Shown piece after piece: positions 51,806-61,097 of a DNA stretch of 64,000 nucleotides; positions within the stretch are counted from its first letter, which is position 1; every line of letters starts with the position of its first letter. The notes under the pieces are model-generated. The model was not told where the DNA came from, did not search any database, and saw only the letters and a program-made list of their open reading frames with translations. Made by a program: the position numbers and the translations under genes. Source of the stretch: Herbidospora solisilvae (lineage in GTDB: Bacteria; Actinomycetota; Actinomycetes; Streptosporangiales; Streptosporangiaceae); NCBI RefSeq assembly GCF_009901565.1, contig NZ_WXEW01000005.1, forward strand, positions 547,176 through 611,175. The letters run 5' to 3'.

Positions 51806-53274
51806 CCGCCGGAGACCTGGCCACCCGGCTCGCTCCGGCCATCGCCCCCGACCCGGGCAGAGTGATCGTCAAGCTCTTCGTGCCGGGCGAGGACGCCGCG
51901 ATCACCCGGACGCGGGCCGCCGCGCTCATCTCGCGGATCATGCTCCTCGACGAGGACACGGCCGTGGACCTGCTCCGTGCCACGCTGCTCCGGTTCGGCG
52001 GCCGGCACCATGATCTGGAGGCGATCTTCGCCCATCACCACGACCTGGTCCGCCATCGGGTCCCCCGGCACGCCGAGTTGTCCCTGCCCGCCCGCCTCCT
52101 GGTGGGCGCTTATTTCAGCCACGAATACGCCGTGGAGGGCGCCGCGCTGTGCAACCCCTCGATGGTGCCGCACCCCGACCAGACCGGCCTGGACCCCGGC
52201 CGGCTCCGGGTGGCGATCAGCCTGCGGCAGATCGGCGAGGGGCACCTGTCGTCCATCGGCTTCGCCACGGCCGTGCTCGGCCCCGGGTCCGATCTGCTCC
52301 TCACCGACCGGGGCGGACCTCTGTCGGTCGGGCGCAGGCACTCGACGCGGCATCGGCGTGACCTGCTCGCGGGCGGGCTCTCCGACGACGCGAGGGACAA
52401 CGAGGTCTCGGCCGCCATGCTGGACTCCATGCCGGAACGCTTCACCGACGACGACTTCGAGCGGGCGATCGCCCGGCTGCCCGCCGAACTGCTCACCCGC
52501 ACCACCACGCGGCGGACGCTGGAGGAACTGCGCCGGGCGACGAGCTCCGACTACGCGGTGACCTTCCCCGAAGACCTCCCCCTCCACCGGCGGGTGCTCT
52601 GGCCGGCGACCGCGGCCGAGAGCAACGGCATGGAGGACGCGCGGTTCGTGCGGGTGTGCGACGAGGAGGGCCGGCCGTCGTACCGGGCCACCTACACCGC
52701 CTACGACGGGCGGCACATCCACTCTCACCTGATCGCCAGCGATGACCTGCGCCATTTCGAGATCACCCCGATGCGCGGTCCGGCCTCGGCCAACAAGGGC
52801 ATGGCGCTGTTCCCCCGGCCGGTGGGGGGAAGAGAACTGGCCCTGTGCCGCTCCGACGGCGAGACCGTCGGTCTCAGCACGCTCGGCCCCGACCACACCT
52901 GGCGAGCGCCGGTCCCGCTCCACCGTCCCCGCCGCGGCTGGGAACTGGTCCAGGTGGGCAACTGCGGATCACCCATCGAGACGGAGTTCGGCTGGCTCGT
53001 CCTGACCCATGGCGTCGGACCCATGCGCGACTACGCCCTCGGCGCCCTGCTGCTCGACTCCCGGGAGCCGCACCGCGTGATCGGCGAACTGCCCGGCGCG
53101 CTGCTCACCGCCGACGCGACCGAACGCGAAGGCTACGTCCCCAACGTCGTCTACTCCTGTGGAGGTCTTCTGCACGCCGGTGCCGTGTGGCTGCCCTACG
53201 GAGCGAGCGACACCCGCGTCGGGTTCGCCCGAGTGCCGCTGGACGAACTGATCGAGGCCATGCGCCCCCGCTAG
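51802..53274 (+). CDS. GH130-family glycosidase/phosphorylase
   Basis: 490 aa, GTGA overlap. The five-bladed propeller region starts near NPSMVPHPDQ and includes ESNGMEDARFVRV with the catalytic Asp, TAYDGRHIHSHLI, GNCGSPIETEFGWLVLTHGV and YGASDTRVGFARV. An N-terminal helical region of about 150 residues precedes it. GH130 enzymes cleave beta-mannosides, often by phosphorolysis. It probably degrades or recycles the glycan built by the two GT4 enzymes of the same operon. Confidence 0.88.
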   Translation: MTAGDLATRLAPAIAPDPGRVIVKLFVPGEDAAITRTRAAALISRIMLLDEDTAVDLLRATLLRFGGRHHDLEAIFAHHHDLVRHRVPRHAELSLPARLLVGAYFSHEYAVEGAALCNPSMVPHPDQTGLDPGRLRVAISLRQIGEGHLSSIGFATAVLGPGSDLLLTDRGGPLSVGRRHSTRHRRDLLAGGLSDDARDNEVSAAMLDSMPERFTDDDFERAIARLPAELLTRTTTRRTLEELRRATSSDYAVTFPEDLPLHRRVLWPATAAESNGMEDARFVRVCDEEGRPSYRATYTAYDGRHIHSHLIASDDLRHFEITPMRGPASANKGMALFPRPVGGRELALCRSDGETVGLSTLGPDHTWRAPVPLHRPRRGWELVQVGNCGSPIETEFGWLVLTHGVGPMRDYALGALLLDSREPHRVIGELPGALLTADATEREGYVPNVVYSCGGLLHAGAVWLPYGASDTRVGFARVPLDELIEAMRPR

Positions 53275-53280
53275 AGGTCG

Positions 53281-54333
53281 TCACGGCAGTGCCAGGCGCA
53301 GGACGCGCTTCCACACCGAGCCCACCTGGCGGGCCAGGGAATCGGAGGTGTAGGCGAGGCCGTACCGGTCGCACAGGGCCCGGACCCGGGGGGCGATCTC
53401 GGCGTAGCGGTTGCTGGGCAGGTCGGGGAACAGGTGGTGTTCGATCTGGTGGCCCAGGTTGCCGCTCATGATGTGGAACAGCCGGCCGCCGTCGATGTTG
53501 CAGGAGCCGAGAAGCTGGCGGACATACCATTCGCCGCGGGTCTCGCCGTCGAGGCGGTCCTCGGTGAAGAACTCGGCTCCGGCCGGGAAGTGGCCGCAGA
53601 AGATGATGGTGTGCGCCCACACGTTGCGGGCCAGGTTCGCGGTCAGGTTGGCCAGCAGGGCGGGCAGGAAGGCCGGGCCGGCCAGCAGCGGGAAGGCGAC
53701 GTAGTCCTTGACGACCTGGCGTCGTACCTTGCGGGCGACCACGCCCAGCTGGGCCAGGACGTCCGCCGGAGTCTTCTCCCCGGACGGGACGCGTTCGAGT
53801 TCGAGGTCGTAGATCGCGATGCCGTATTCGAAGAAGAGCGCGAGCAGCACGTTGTAGAAGGGCTGGGCCAGGTAGATCGGACGCCAGTCCTGTTCGGGGG
53901 TGATCCGCATCGCGGAGTAGCCGATGTCCCGATCCTTGCCGAGCACGTTGGTCCAGGTGTGGTGGACGAAGTTGTGCGAGTGCTTCCACAGGTCGGCCGG
54001 GCAGACGATGTCCCATTCCCAGGTGGTGGAGTGGATCTTCGGGTCGCGCATCCAGTCCCACTGCCCGTGCAGGACGTTGTGGCCGATCTCCATGTTCTCC
54101 AGGATCTTCGCGGTGGCCAGCGCCGCCGTCCCGGCGAGCCAGGCGGGTGGCAGCCAGGAGGCCAGCAGCATCACCCGGCCGCCCACTTCCAGCCTGCGCT
54201 GGACGGCGATGACGTCGCGGATGTAGCGGGCGTCCCGGTCGCCGAGGTCGGCCAGTACCTCCTCCCGGATCTTGTCCAGCTCGCGGCCGAACTCCTCGAC
54301 GTCGTCCAGGGTGAGATGCGCTGTGGCGGTCAT
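53281..54333 (-). CDS. Membrane fatty-acid desaturase (linoleoyl/delta type)
   Basis: 350 aa from the ATG at 54333. The three histidine boxes are HNVLHGQWDW, HSHNFVHHTW and HQIEHHLFPD (the last with Q in place of the first H of HxxHH, as in front-end-like enzymes). Four or more membrane helices. It introduces a double bond into fatty acyl chains using iron and electrons, here supplied by the reductase encoded just upstream in the same operon (11-nt gap). Confidence 0.9.
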   Translation of the reverse strand: MTATAHLTLDDVEEFGRELDKIREEVLADLGDRDARYIRDVIAVQRRLEVGGRVMLLASWLPPAWLAGTAALATAKILENMEIGHNVLHGQWDWMRDPKIHSTTWEWDIVCPADLWKHSHNFVHHTWTNVLGKDRDIGYSAMRITPEQDWRPIYLAQPFYNVLLALFFEYGIAIYDLELERVPSGEKTPADVLAQLGVVARKVRRQVVKDYVAFPLLAGPAFLPALLANLTANLARNVWAHTIIFCGHFPAGAEFFTEDRLDGETRGEWYVRQLLGSCNIDGGRLFHIMSGNLGHQIEHHLFPDLPSNRYAEIAPRVRALCDRYGLAYTSDSLARQVGSVWKRVLRLALP

Positions 54334-54344
54334 GTGCGTTCCTC

Positions 54345-55448
54345 TCAGAGCTCCAGTTCGAGTGGGCCAGCGGCGGCTGACACGCAGGTCTGGATCAGGT
54401 CGCCGGCGTCGCCGTGGACCAGGCCGGAGCGCAGGTCGCGGACCCGGCCGGAGCGCAGGGGGGCCACGCAGGTGTGGCAGATGCCCATACGGCAGCCACT
54501 GGGCATGAGGACTCCCGCGTTCTCGCCGACCGTCAGCAGCGGCGTCGCGCCGTCGGCGTCGGTCTCCCGGCCGGTCGTAGTGAAACGCACGCGACCTCCC
54601 GCGGCGCCGGCGGCCGACGCCGCCGGAAGGAGGGATTCGGTGAAACGTTCGATGCGCAGCCGCCGCGCCGGGCCGGGCCACTGGGCCGCGAGTTCGTCGA
54701 GCATTCCAGGCGGGCCGCAGGCCCAGACGGCACGCTGCGTCCAATCGGGGCAGAGCCCGGCAAGGTCCGCCGGCCTGAGCCGGCCCGCGCTCCGCGTGTG
54801 CCGTTCATGCAGCCGCAGGTACGGTGACCGCGCGGCCAGCCGCCGGAGCCGGTCACCGAAGATGACCTCCTGCGGTGTGGGCGCCGAGTGGATCAGAACC
54901 ACGTCGGGCGGCCGGTGTCCGGCGTCGGCCGCGATCTCCTCGGACAGCAGGCTGCCCAGCATGGCCATCACCGGGGTGATGCCGCTGCCGGCGGTCAGGA
55001 ACAGCAGGCGCGGCGGTGTGGGCTCGGGGACCACGAACACGCCGTCCGGTCCGGCCAGCCTGACGATCGTTCCTGGAGTGATGCTCCTCGCGAGGTGACG
55101 GGAGACGAACCCGCCCGGGGTCGCCTTGACCGTGATGGTGATGCGGCCGTCCGGCCGGTGCGGGGGCGAGGACAGCGAGTAGGTCCGCCAGTGGCGCCGC
55201 CCTTCGATGTCGACACCGATGCGGACCCATTGACCTGGGAGATGTGCCCGCCAGCCGCGCCCGGGGCGGATCACCAGGGTGGTCGCGTCGGCCGTCTCCG
55301 GATGAACCCCTTCGACCCGGCCCCGCAGCTCGCCGGCCGGCCAGAGCGGATCCAGCAGGCTCAGGTAGTCCTCGGGCGACAACGGCGTCGACAACCACCG
55401 GCCGGCCTCGGCCAGCGGCCGCAGAACCCACGGCAACATGACGGTCAT
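54345..55448 (-). CDS. Ferredoxin-NAD(P) reductase with C-terminal [2Fe-2S] domain
   Basis: 367 aa. FAD-binding RRHWRTYSLSS, NAD-binding LLFLTAGSGITPVMAML, VWACGPPGMLDELA, and a plant-type ferredoxin cluster motif SGCRMGICHTC with a later QTC (four Cys). It carries electrons from NAD(P)H to the desaturase. Start could be 55448 or 55442; no strong ribosome site is seen. Confidence 0.9.
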   Translation of the reverse strand: MTVMLPWVLRPLAEAGRWLSTPLSPEDYLSLLDPLWPAGELRGRVEGVHPETADATTLVIRPGRGWRAHLPGQWVRIGVDIEGRRHWRTYSLSSPPHRPDGRITITVKATPGGFVSRHLARSITPGTIVRLAGPDGVFVVPEPTPPRLLFLTAGSGITPVMAMLGSLLSEEIAADAGHRPPDVVLIHSAPTPQEVIFGDRLRRLAARSPYLRLHERHTRSAGRLRPADLAGLCPDWTQRAVWACGPPGMLDELAAQWPGPARRLRIERFTESLLPAASAAGAAGGRVRFTTTGRETDADGATPLLTVGENAGVLMPSGCRMGICHTCVAPLRSGRVRDLRSGLVHGDAGDLIQTCVSAAAGPLELEL

Positions 55449-55687
55449 GACGCGGTGGTCGCCTTTCTCGGCACGGCGGGTCCTGGATGATCACCTGGGT
55501 TATCCCCGCCGGTCCATCAAGGGGTCGTCACCGCTGGCCCCGTAACACGTACATTCGCCCGAACCCGGTCATCGCCGTGGGTGATGGGCTCAGCTCGGAT
55601 CGCCTGTTTCCATCGGGTGGCCGAGCGCCTTGACTGGGAGTGATCAGTCGGCGCAGCTCGCGTCGCTGTCACCGTGAGGGGGTCGTC

Positions 55688-55999
55688 GTGACCCTGAACA
55701 CACCTGGGACGCACGCGACCGATCGCGCCGGCCTGAACGGTCAGGTTCCGCGCTGCGATCACGTCGACCAGCTACCGGCCGCGGGGCCCGGGCCACTCAT
55801 ATGCGAGGAATGCCTGGCCCTGGGCCGGCAGTGGGCACGCTTGCTGGTGTGCCTGACCTGCGGGTGGGTGGCCTGCTCAGACGATTCGCAGGGCGGTCAC
55901 GCACGCGCCCACTACCAGGAGACCGACCATCCGGTGGTCGCCGCCCTGGAACCAGGTTCGACATGGCGGTGGTGCTACGTGCACCGCCGGACGGTATAG
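55688..55999 (+). CDS. UBP-type zinc-finger protein
   Basis: 103 aa, GTG start at 55688 after GAGGGG. The Cys/His pattern (RCDHVDQL, CEECLALG, CLTCGWVACSD, HARAHYQETDHPVV) is a ZnF-UBP domain as in bacterial small proteins of this type. It may bind a peptide C-terminus or act in redox regulation. It lies 15 nt upstream of an acyl-CoA desaturase, on the same strand. Confidence 0.85.
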   Translation: MTLNTPGTHATDRAGLNGQVPRCDHVDQLPAAGPGPLICEECLALGRQWARLLVCLTCGWVACSDDSQGGHARAHYQETDHPVVAALEPGSTWRWCYVHRRTV

Positions 56000-56014
56000 A
56001 CGGAAAGTTGACTC

Positions 56015-56983
56015 ATGAGCATCGACAACCTGGCGGCGGAACACCGCCAGGACTACGACGGCACATCGCCCTTCCCCGGTGCGGAAGAGCACATTCCCGC
56101 TGGGCGGACCCAGATGAGCCTGACGGCGGCGATCGTGATCGTGCCGTTCGTCGCCCTCGCTGTCGCGATCTTCCTGGCGTGGGGGCGGGGGATCACGCTC
56201 ACCGATCTGGCGCTCGCCGCAGGTCTCTACGTGTTCACCGGGCTCGGGGTGACGGTCGGCTTCCACCGGCTGCTCACCCACGGCTCCTTCACCGCCCGGC
56301 CCTGGTTGCGCGTGGCGCTGGCGGTCGCCGGATCCATGGCCTTCCAGGGGAACGTGATCGACTGGGTGGCGGTGCACCGGCGCCATCACGCCTTCACCGA
56401 CCGGCCGGGCGATCCGCACTCTCCCTACCGGTACGGCACTGATCTCCGTGGGCAGCTCCGCGGGCTCGCCCACGCCCACCTGGGCTGGCTGTTCGCCAAG
56501 GACACGACCCCGGCCGAGCGCTACGCTCCGGACATGGTGGCCGATCCGGCCATGAACCGGGTCGCCCGTGCCTTTCCCGCGTTGTGCGCGCTGTCCCTGG
56601 TGCTGCCTTTCGCGGCGGGATGGGCGATCACCGGCTCTCTGTACGGCGGCCTCACGGCCTTCCTCTGGGCCGGGCTGATCCGCGTCGCGCTGTTGCAGCA
56701 CGTCACCTGGAGCGTCAACTCCCTGTGCCATGTGATCGGCGACAGGCCGTTCAAAACCCGCCGCCACGACCGCTCGACCAATCTGTGGCCGCTGGCGCTG
56801 CTGTCGTTCGGCGAAAGCTGGCACAACGGTCACCACAGTGAGCCCACCTGCGCCCGGCACGGCATAGACCGCCTCCAGATCGACCCGTCCGCCGGAGTGA
56901 TCCGCTTGTTCGAGCGGTTCGGCTGGGTGGGGAACGTGCACTGGCCCGAACGCGAACGCCTTCAGCGCCGCCGCGCCGGTTGA
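56015..56983 (+). CDS. Acyl-CoA delta-9 desaturase
   Basis: 322 aa. Histidine boxes HRLLTH, HRRHHAF and HNGHH, with helices between, are typical of stearoyl-CoA-type desaturases. It differs from the desaturase at 53281 in box spacing. It is in an apparent operon with the UBP zinc finger and is followed 38 nt later by a LysR gene. Confidence 0.92.
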   Translation: MSIDNLAAEHRQDYDGTSPFPGAEEHIPAGRTQMSLTAAIVIVPFVALAVAIFLAWGRGITLTDLALAAGLYVFTGLGVTVGFHRLLTHGSFTARPWLRVALAVAGSMAFQGNVIDWVAVHRRHHAFTDRPGDPHSPYRYGTDLRGQLRGLAHAHLGWLFAKDTTPAERYAPDMVADPAMNRVARAFPALCALSLVLPFAAGWAITGSLYGGLTAFLWAGLIRVALLQHVTWSVNSLCHVIGDRPFKTRRHDRSTNLWPLALLSFGESWHNGHHSEPTCARHGIDRLQIDPSAGVIRLFERFGWVGNVHWPERERLQRRRAG

Positions 56984-57021
56984 ACCGAATGAGTCCCGCC
57001 TGGGCGGGAAGTGGTGCCGGT

Positions 57022-57948
57022 ATGGAGCTACGCCAGCTGCGCTATTTCGTGACGCTGGCCGAAGAGCTGCATTTCGGCCGGGCGGCCGCCCGCGAGCACA
57101 TCGTCCAGTCCGCGCTGAGCCAGCAGATCCAGAGGCTGGAGCGCGAGCTGGGCGTACGGCTGCTCGATCGCACCACGCACCACGTCGGCCTGACCCCGGC
57201 GGGCGAGGCCTTCCTCGTCGAGGCGCGGCAGATTCTCGACCACGTGGGCCGGGCCGGACAGGCCGCGCGCGGGGCCGTCGCCCCGTCACCCACGCTGCGC
57301 GTCGGCATCATCGACGCCGGCTATGACTCCATGCCGCAGATCCTGCGCGAACTCCAGCTCGGTCATCCCGGCATCACGATCCACCAGGTCGAAGCGGGCA
57401 CTCCCGAGCAATACCGGCAACTGGCCGACGGCCGGCTGGACATCGGCATCGGACCCGCCTCCCAACCCCCGCCCAGGGTGAGGTCGGAGCTCATCAGGCT
57501 CGATCCGCTCGGTGTGCTGGTACCCGACGATCATCGCTTCGCCGGGCTCGACGCCGTATCCGTCGCCGCTCTCTCCGGCGAACTCCTGCTGATCGGTGAA
57601 GAGACGCAGACCCCGGAGCTCAACCAGTTCGTCGTCGCGCTGTGCCGTTCGGCCGGGTTCGCGCCCACCATCTACGAGGGCACCGTCGAGAGCTCTCGCG
57701 CCGCCGCCGACCTTGTCCTCCAGCGCCGCTGCCTCTACTGCGTGCCCTCCTCCTTCCGCACCTCCAACAGACCGGGCACCAGTTGGCGGCCCCTGACCCA
57801 ACCCGCCACCCACTACTCGTGGTCACTGCTGTGGCACGAGGCGAACTTCTCTCCACACATCGCCACCGTCGTCAGCACCGCCCGGCGGCTGGCCGATCGG
57901 CTCGGCTGGATGGAACCCGTCGTCCCGGCGGTCGCGGAACCACGGTGA
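57022..57948 (+). CDS. LysR-family transcriptional regulator
   Basis: 308 aa from the ATG at 57022. N-terminal winged HTH (ELRQLRYFVTLAEELHFGRA, SALSQQIQRLERELGVRLLD) and a two-lobed effector domain (LRVGIIDAGYDSMPQILREL, RLDIGIG). It may control the desaturase genes, but it is transcribed in the same direction rather than divergently, so the link is only positional. After it, 57949-58126 is AT-rich with no gene. Confidence 0.9.
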   Translation: MELRQLRYFVTLAEELHFGRAAAREHIVQSALSQQIQRLERELGVRLLDRTTHHVGLTPAGEAFLVEARQILDHVGRAGQAARGAVAPSPTLRVGIIDAGYDSMPQILRELQLGHPGITIHQVEAGTPEQYRQLADGRLDIGIGPASQPPPRVRSELIRLDPLGVLVPDDHRFAGLDAVSVAALSGELLLIGEETQTPELNQFVVALCRSAGFAPTIYEGTVESSRAAADLVLQRRCLYCVPSSFRTSNRPGTSWRPLTQPATHYSWSLLWHEANFSPHIATVVSTARRLADRLGWMEPVVPAVAEPR

Positions 57949-58126
57949 TTATCGCTGAATTCTATAACGGGCGCCGAATTTGGTGACGGTATTTTTCTCG
58001 CCGGCCTTCGAAGAAGGCGTACGATAAAAGAACCGAGGATATTTCGTGCGTTGGCATTCAAGTCGGCGCCACCCGCGGCGATGAACGTTTCCGGCCCGTG
58101 TTCAGGGCCTGACAGGCCAGGCGACG

Positions 58127-58636
58127 ATGATGACAGCGCTCCTTTCCGAGCCCCGGATCAGCCTGAATCCCCTCCTCGACCGAAAGGGGACCGTCGACGG
58201 GGCGTGGTGGCCCAACACCCGGGACGCCGCGGCTGAACTGCCCGGCCTCATCTCCGCCGTCGACCGGTGGCTCGGCAGGGCCGTCTTGCGGGTGGGCCTG
58301 CAGTTGCAGGCATGGGACAACATCCCGCACCGCATCCCGGCACCCGGCCGCCAGGTCAGAGTCGGCTGGTTCCGCAGTGGCGATCCCAACCTGATCGTTT
58401 TGAACATCGCGGGAACCGAGCCCGTCACTCTGTTGGTGATCCCCGCCGGCACCCCGCAGGGCGAGGCCGTCGCCGCGCTCGCCGCCGCCGCCGCGGGAAC
58501 GGTCGGCGTCCGCCCCGCTGACATCCTCCACCCCCCAGGCGAGGGCACTTCGGATCGTGACGGCTCGCTCTGCTGGGAGAACGAGGGCGGCCACGTCGCC
58601 GGTCCCAAACCTGTGCGACCCGCCACATCGGCCTGA
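58127..58636 (+). CDS. DUF5994 family protein
   Basis: 169 aa. RISLNPLLDRKGTVDGAWWP, then AAELPGLISAVDRWLG and QVRVGWFRSGD match DUF5994, a small actinobacterial family of unknown function that usually sits beside GAF-ANTAR and STAS regulators, as here. A start at 58130 is equally possible. Confidence 0.85.
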   Translation: MMTALLSEPRISLNPLLDRKGTVDGAWWPNTRDAAAELPGLISAVDRWLGRAVLRVGLQLQAWDNIPHRIPAPGRQVRVGWFRSGDPNLIVLNIAGTEPVTLLVIPAGTPQGEAVAALAAAAAGTVGVRPADILHPPGEGTSDRDGSLCWENEGGHVAGPKPVRPATSA

Positions 58637-58673
58637 TCTGACCGAGATCAGCGCACGGCGGCAGCGGAGGCTG

Positions 58674-59408
58674 ATGGAACAGCAACGGACGGCGAGAGTG
58701 TGGGGACTGATCTTCGCCCATGCCCGCGCGGACGGTCGGCCTATTTCCATCGACACGATCTGCCACGCGTGTGCCGACGCTTTCGGCGCCACCGGGGTGA
58801 CGATCGCCCTCACCGGGGACCTGGCGGCGTACGAACCGGTCTCCGCGACGAGTCCCGCCGCCCAGTTGTCCGCCGATCTCCAGGTCACGTTCGGAGAGGG
58901 CCCCGGCCTGGCCGCGCTGGCCGACCGGCGTACCGTGCTGGTCCCCGATCTGGACGCGGCGGAGACCGTCACGCGGTGGCCGGTGTTCGCCCCGGCGGCC
59001 GTCAAGGCCGGCATCCGGTCGGTGCACGTCTTCCCGCTGCTGCTCGGCGCGATCACGATCGGCGTGCTGGAGATCAACCACGCCACTTCCCGGCTGCTGC
59101 TCCCCGATGAGATCGGCGACTCGCTGATCTTCGCCGACGCTGCCCTGCTCATCCAGACCCATCAGCTCGTCCACCTCGGCGCCGACCCGGCCGATCCGCG
59201 ACTCGGGCAGGTGGAGCGGTGGGCGGAGGTACACCAGGCGACCGGCATGGTCGCCGCCCAGATCGACGCCGATCTGACCACCGCTTTCGTCCGGCTCCGC
59301 GCCCACGCCTACGTCTCGGGGCGCAGCCTGCGTGAGGTGGCGCACGACGTGGTGGCGCGAACGCTGCGGCTGGAACCGTGGATGGACAATCGAGAGAGTG
59401 AGGACTGA
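58674..59408 (+). CDS. GAF-ANTAR regulator (first)
   Basis: 244 aa. A GAF sensor domain (DTICHACADAFGATGVTIAL, FGEGPGLAALADRRTVLVPD) is followed by a C-terminal ANTAR RNA-binding domain (HQATGMVAAQIDADLTTAFV, RLRAHAYVSGRSLREVAHDV). ANTAR proteins bind paired hairpins in mRNA and prevent termination. The ATG at 58674 has GGAGG only 3 nt away, so initiation may be weak. Confidence 0.88.
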   Translation: MEQQRTARVWGLIFAHARADGRPISIDTICHACADAFGATGVTIALTGDLAAYEPVSATSPAAQLSADLQVTFGEGPGLAALADRRTVLVPDLDAAETVTRWPVFAPAAVKAGIRSVHVFPLLLGAITIGVLEINHATSRLLLPDEIGDSLIFADAALLIQTHQLVHLGADPADPRLGQVERWAEVHQATGMVAAQIDADLTTAFVRLRAHAYVSGRSLREVAHDVVARTLRLEPWMDNRESED

Positions 59409-59413
59409 GGCAG

Positions 59414-60160
59414 GTGACAGAGATGCTCTACCGAAGAGCGGCACAGGTTTTCGTCGAACTCGCCGACACCCTGGTGGCCGAATTCGACGTCATCGACTTC
59501 CTGCAGTCATTGGCCGAACGCGCCGTCGAGATCTTCGATGTGGACGCCGCCGGAATCGTCCTGGCCGATCCGCGCGGCACCCTGACCCTGGTCGCCGCCT
59601 CCAGCGAGGAGGTGCGGCTGCTCGAGTTGTTCCAGTTGCAGGAAGAGGAGGGCGCCTGCTTCGACTGCTACCGTAGCGGCACCGCGGTGACCTGCGCCGA
59701 TCTGTCGGCCGACCTGTCGCGGTGGCCGATGTTCTCGGCCACCGCGCGCGAACTCGGCTTCTCGGCGGTGCACGCCTTCCCGCTGCGGCTGCGTGATCAG
59801 GTGCTCGGCGCGATAGGCCTGTTCAACGCCGGTCCCGGTGGGCTGTCGGACGACACCCTCACCGTGGCGCAGGCGCTGGCCGACGTGGCCACGATCGGCA
59901 TCCTGAACGAGCGCACACTGCGCGAGCACCGGGTGATCACCGAGCAGCTCCATTTCGCGCTGAACAGCCGGGTACTCCTCGAACAGGCCAAGGGCATGCT
60001 CGCGGAGCGGGCCCAGATCGAGGTCGGCGCGGCCTTCGCCATCCTGCGCAAGTACGCCCGCGACCACAACAGAACGCTGTCGTCGGTCGCCCGGGAACTG
60101 ATCGACAACCGAGGGGGGATGACCGACCTCATCGCTGCGGCGACGAAACCCGCCGACTGA
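59414..60160 (+). CDS. GAF-ANTAR regulator (second)
   Basis: 248 aa, GTG start 5 nt after the previous stop. GAF domain (VEIFDVDAAGIVLADPRGTL, FSAVHAFPLRLRDQVLGAIG) plus ANTAR (SRVLLEQAKGMLAERAQIEV, AAFAILRKYARDHNRTLSSV). The ANTAR part is closer to the consensus than in the first copy. The two probably form a co-expressed pair, possibly a heterodimer. Convergent with the STAS gene. Confidence 0.9.
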   Translation: MTEMLYRRAAQVFVELADTLVAEFDVIDFLQSLAERAVEIFDVDAAGIVLADPRGTLTLVAASSEEVRLLELFQLQEEEGACFDCYRSGTAVTCADLSADLSRWPMFSATARELGFSAVHAFPLRLRDQVLGAIGLFNAGPGGLSDDTLTVAQALADVATIGILNERTLREHRVITEQLHFALNSRVLLEQAKGMLAERAQIEVGAAFAILRKYARDHNRTLSSVARELIDNRGGMTDLIAAATKPAD

Positions 60161-60164
60161 TCAT

Positions 60165-60530
60165 TCAGGGAGCCATACTCTCTTCGACGTGGGCGTCATT
60201 CGCCCCCATGTCCACCGTGTACGGGCCGAACTTGGGCCAGCCGGTGCGAACGAGGACCCGGTGCAGCCATCCGGACACCGAGACGATCTGCGCGCGGCCG
60301 TTCCGCTGTGCGCTCTCCAGGGTGCGCAGGCTCTCCACGTCGATGAAACTGATCCCGCCCAGATCGAGACAGGGCGGCCCGTCGTCTCGCCGCACCGCGG
60401 TCAGCGCCGCCATCACCGCGACCATGCCCCGGTAGTCCAGCTCGCCGTCCACCCGCACACCCGACCCAGCGGTCAGGGGGGTGATGCGCATGCTTTCGTC
60501 GTGGTGCTCGAGAAACGCCCCGATGTCCAT
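60165..60530 (-). CDS. STAS-domain protein without the phospho-serine
   Basis: 121 aa from the ATG at 60530 (AAGGA upstream). The STAS signature is LDLGGISFIDVESLRTLESA, where the serine normally just after Asp is Val, so it is unlikely to be controlled by phosphorylation like the protein at 27060. The frame is open further upstream but lacks a ribosome site there. Upstream, 60531-60721 holds no gene. Confidence 0.85.
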   Translation of the reverse strand: MDIGAFLEHHDESMRITPLTAGSGVRVDGELDYRGMVAVMAALTAVRRDDGPPCLDLGGISFIDVESLRTLESAQRNGRAQIVSVSGWLHRVLVRTGWPKFGPYTVDMGANDAHVEESMAP

Positions 60531-60721
60531 TGTCCGTCCTTCGCGTGTTTGAACACCAAGCCGCAGGGACTGGACGGCACGAACAGCGTCGCGTATCCGC
60601 TCCGGTTGGACGGTGCGACGCATTTCAATAATGAGCGTACGCCTCATATGGGGTCGAAGAGCTCCTGGTAACCCTAATAACCCCCGAAAACGAGGCCCAA
60701 CTCATCACCGCGGACGCAAAG

Positions 60722-60757
60722 AGGCCCGCACCGGCGAGCGGAGACCGGCGCGGGCCT
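60722..60757 (-). terminator. Terminator after the second DUF4383 operon
   Basis: AGGCCCGC-A-CCGG pairs with CCGG-C-GCGGGCCT (60722-60734 with 60745-60757, one internal mismatch) around a 10-nt loop. It overlaps the stop codon of the leftward 113-aa gene. Confidence 0.7.
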
Positions 60758-61097
60758 AGCGGGTTCGGTGACCTGTGGACTGCCCCTCGACGACGGCGTC
60801 CTCACGGGCCTCGATGATCCGTTTGAGCTGACGCAGCCGTTCTGTGGATTTGCCGCCGGCAGCCCGCATGGCGACCTCCGCGCCTCGCCCACCGGGGGCG
60901 GGCGACACCCGGATCAGGTGCTTTCCCGCGAGCCGGACGAGGGCCGCGGGTCTGTCGGGGCCCGTCAGCTCCTCGGGTTCACACTCAATGGTGAGCGTGA
61001 ACCACCTGCTGGAACCGGGCCCGCGCGACGAACTCAGCAGCCGACGCGCGATGAGCGCGACGCCGATACCCGCCGCCACTGCGGCGAGCCCTTTCAC
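60756..61097 (-). CDS. 113-aa hypothetical protein, coupled to DUF4383
   Basis: GTG at 61097 overlaps the DUF4383 stop (GTGA). A short hydrophobic N-terminal segment (LAAVAAGIGVALIARRLL) is followed by a small soluble domain (RWFTLTIECEPEELTG, LIRVSPAPGGRGAEVAMRAA) and a charged helical end. The soluble part looks like a polyketide-cyclase/dehydrase-adjacent small domain, but I assign no function. Confidence 0.65.
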   Translation of the reverse strand: MKGLAAVAAGIGVALIARRLLSSSRGPGSSRWFTLTIECEPEELTGPDRPAALVRLAGKHLIRVSPAPGGRGAEVAMRAAGGKSTERLRQLKRIIEAREDAVVEGQSTGHRTR

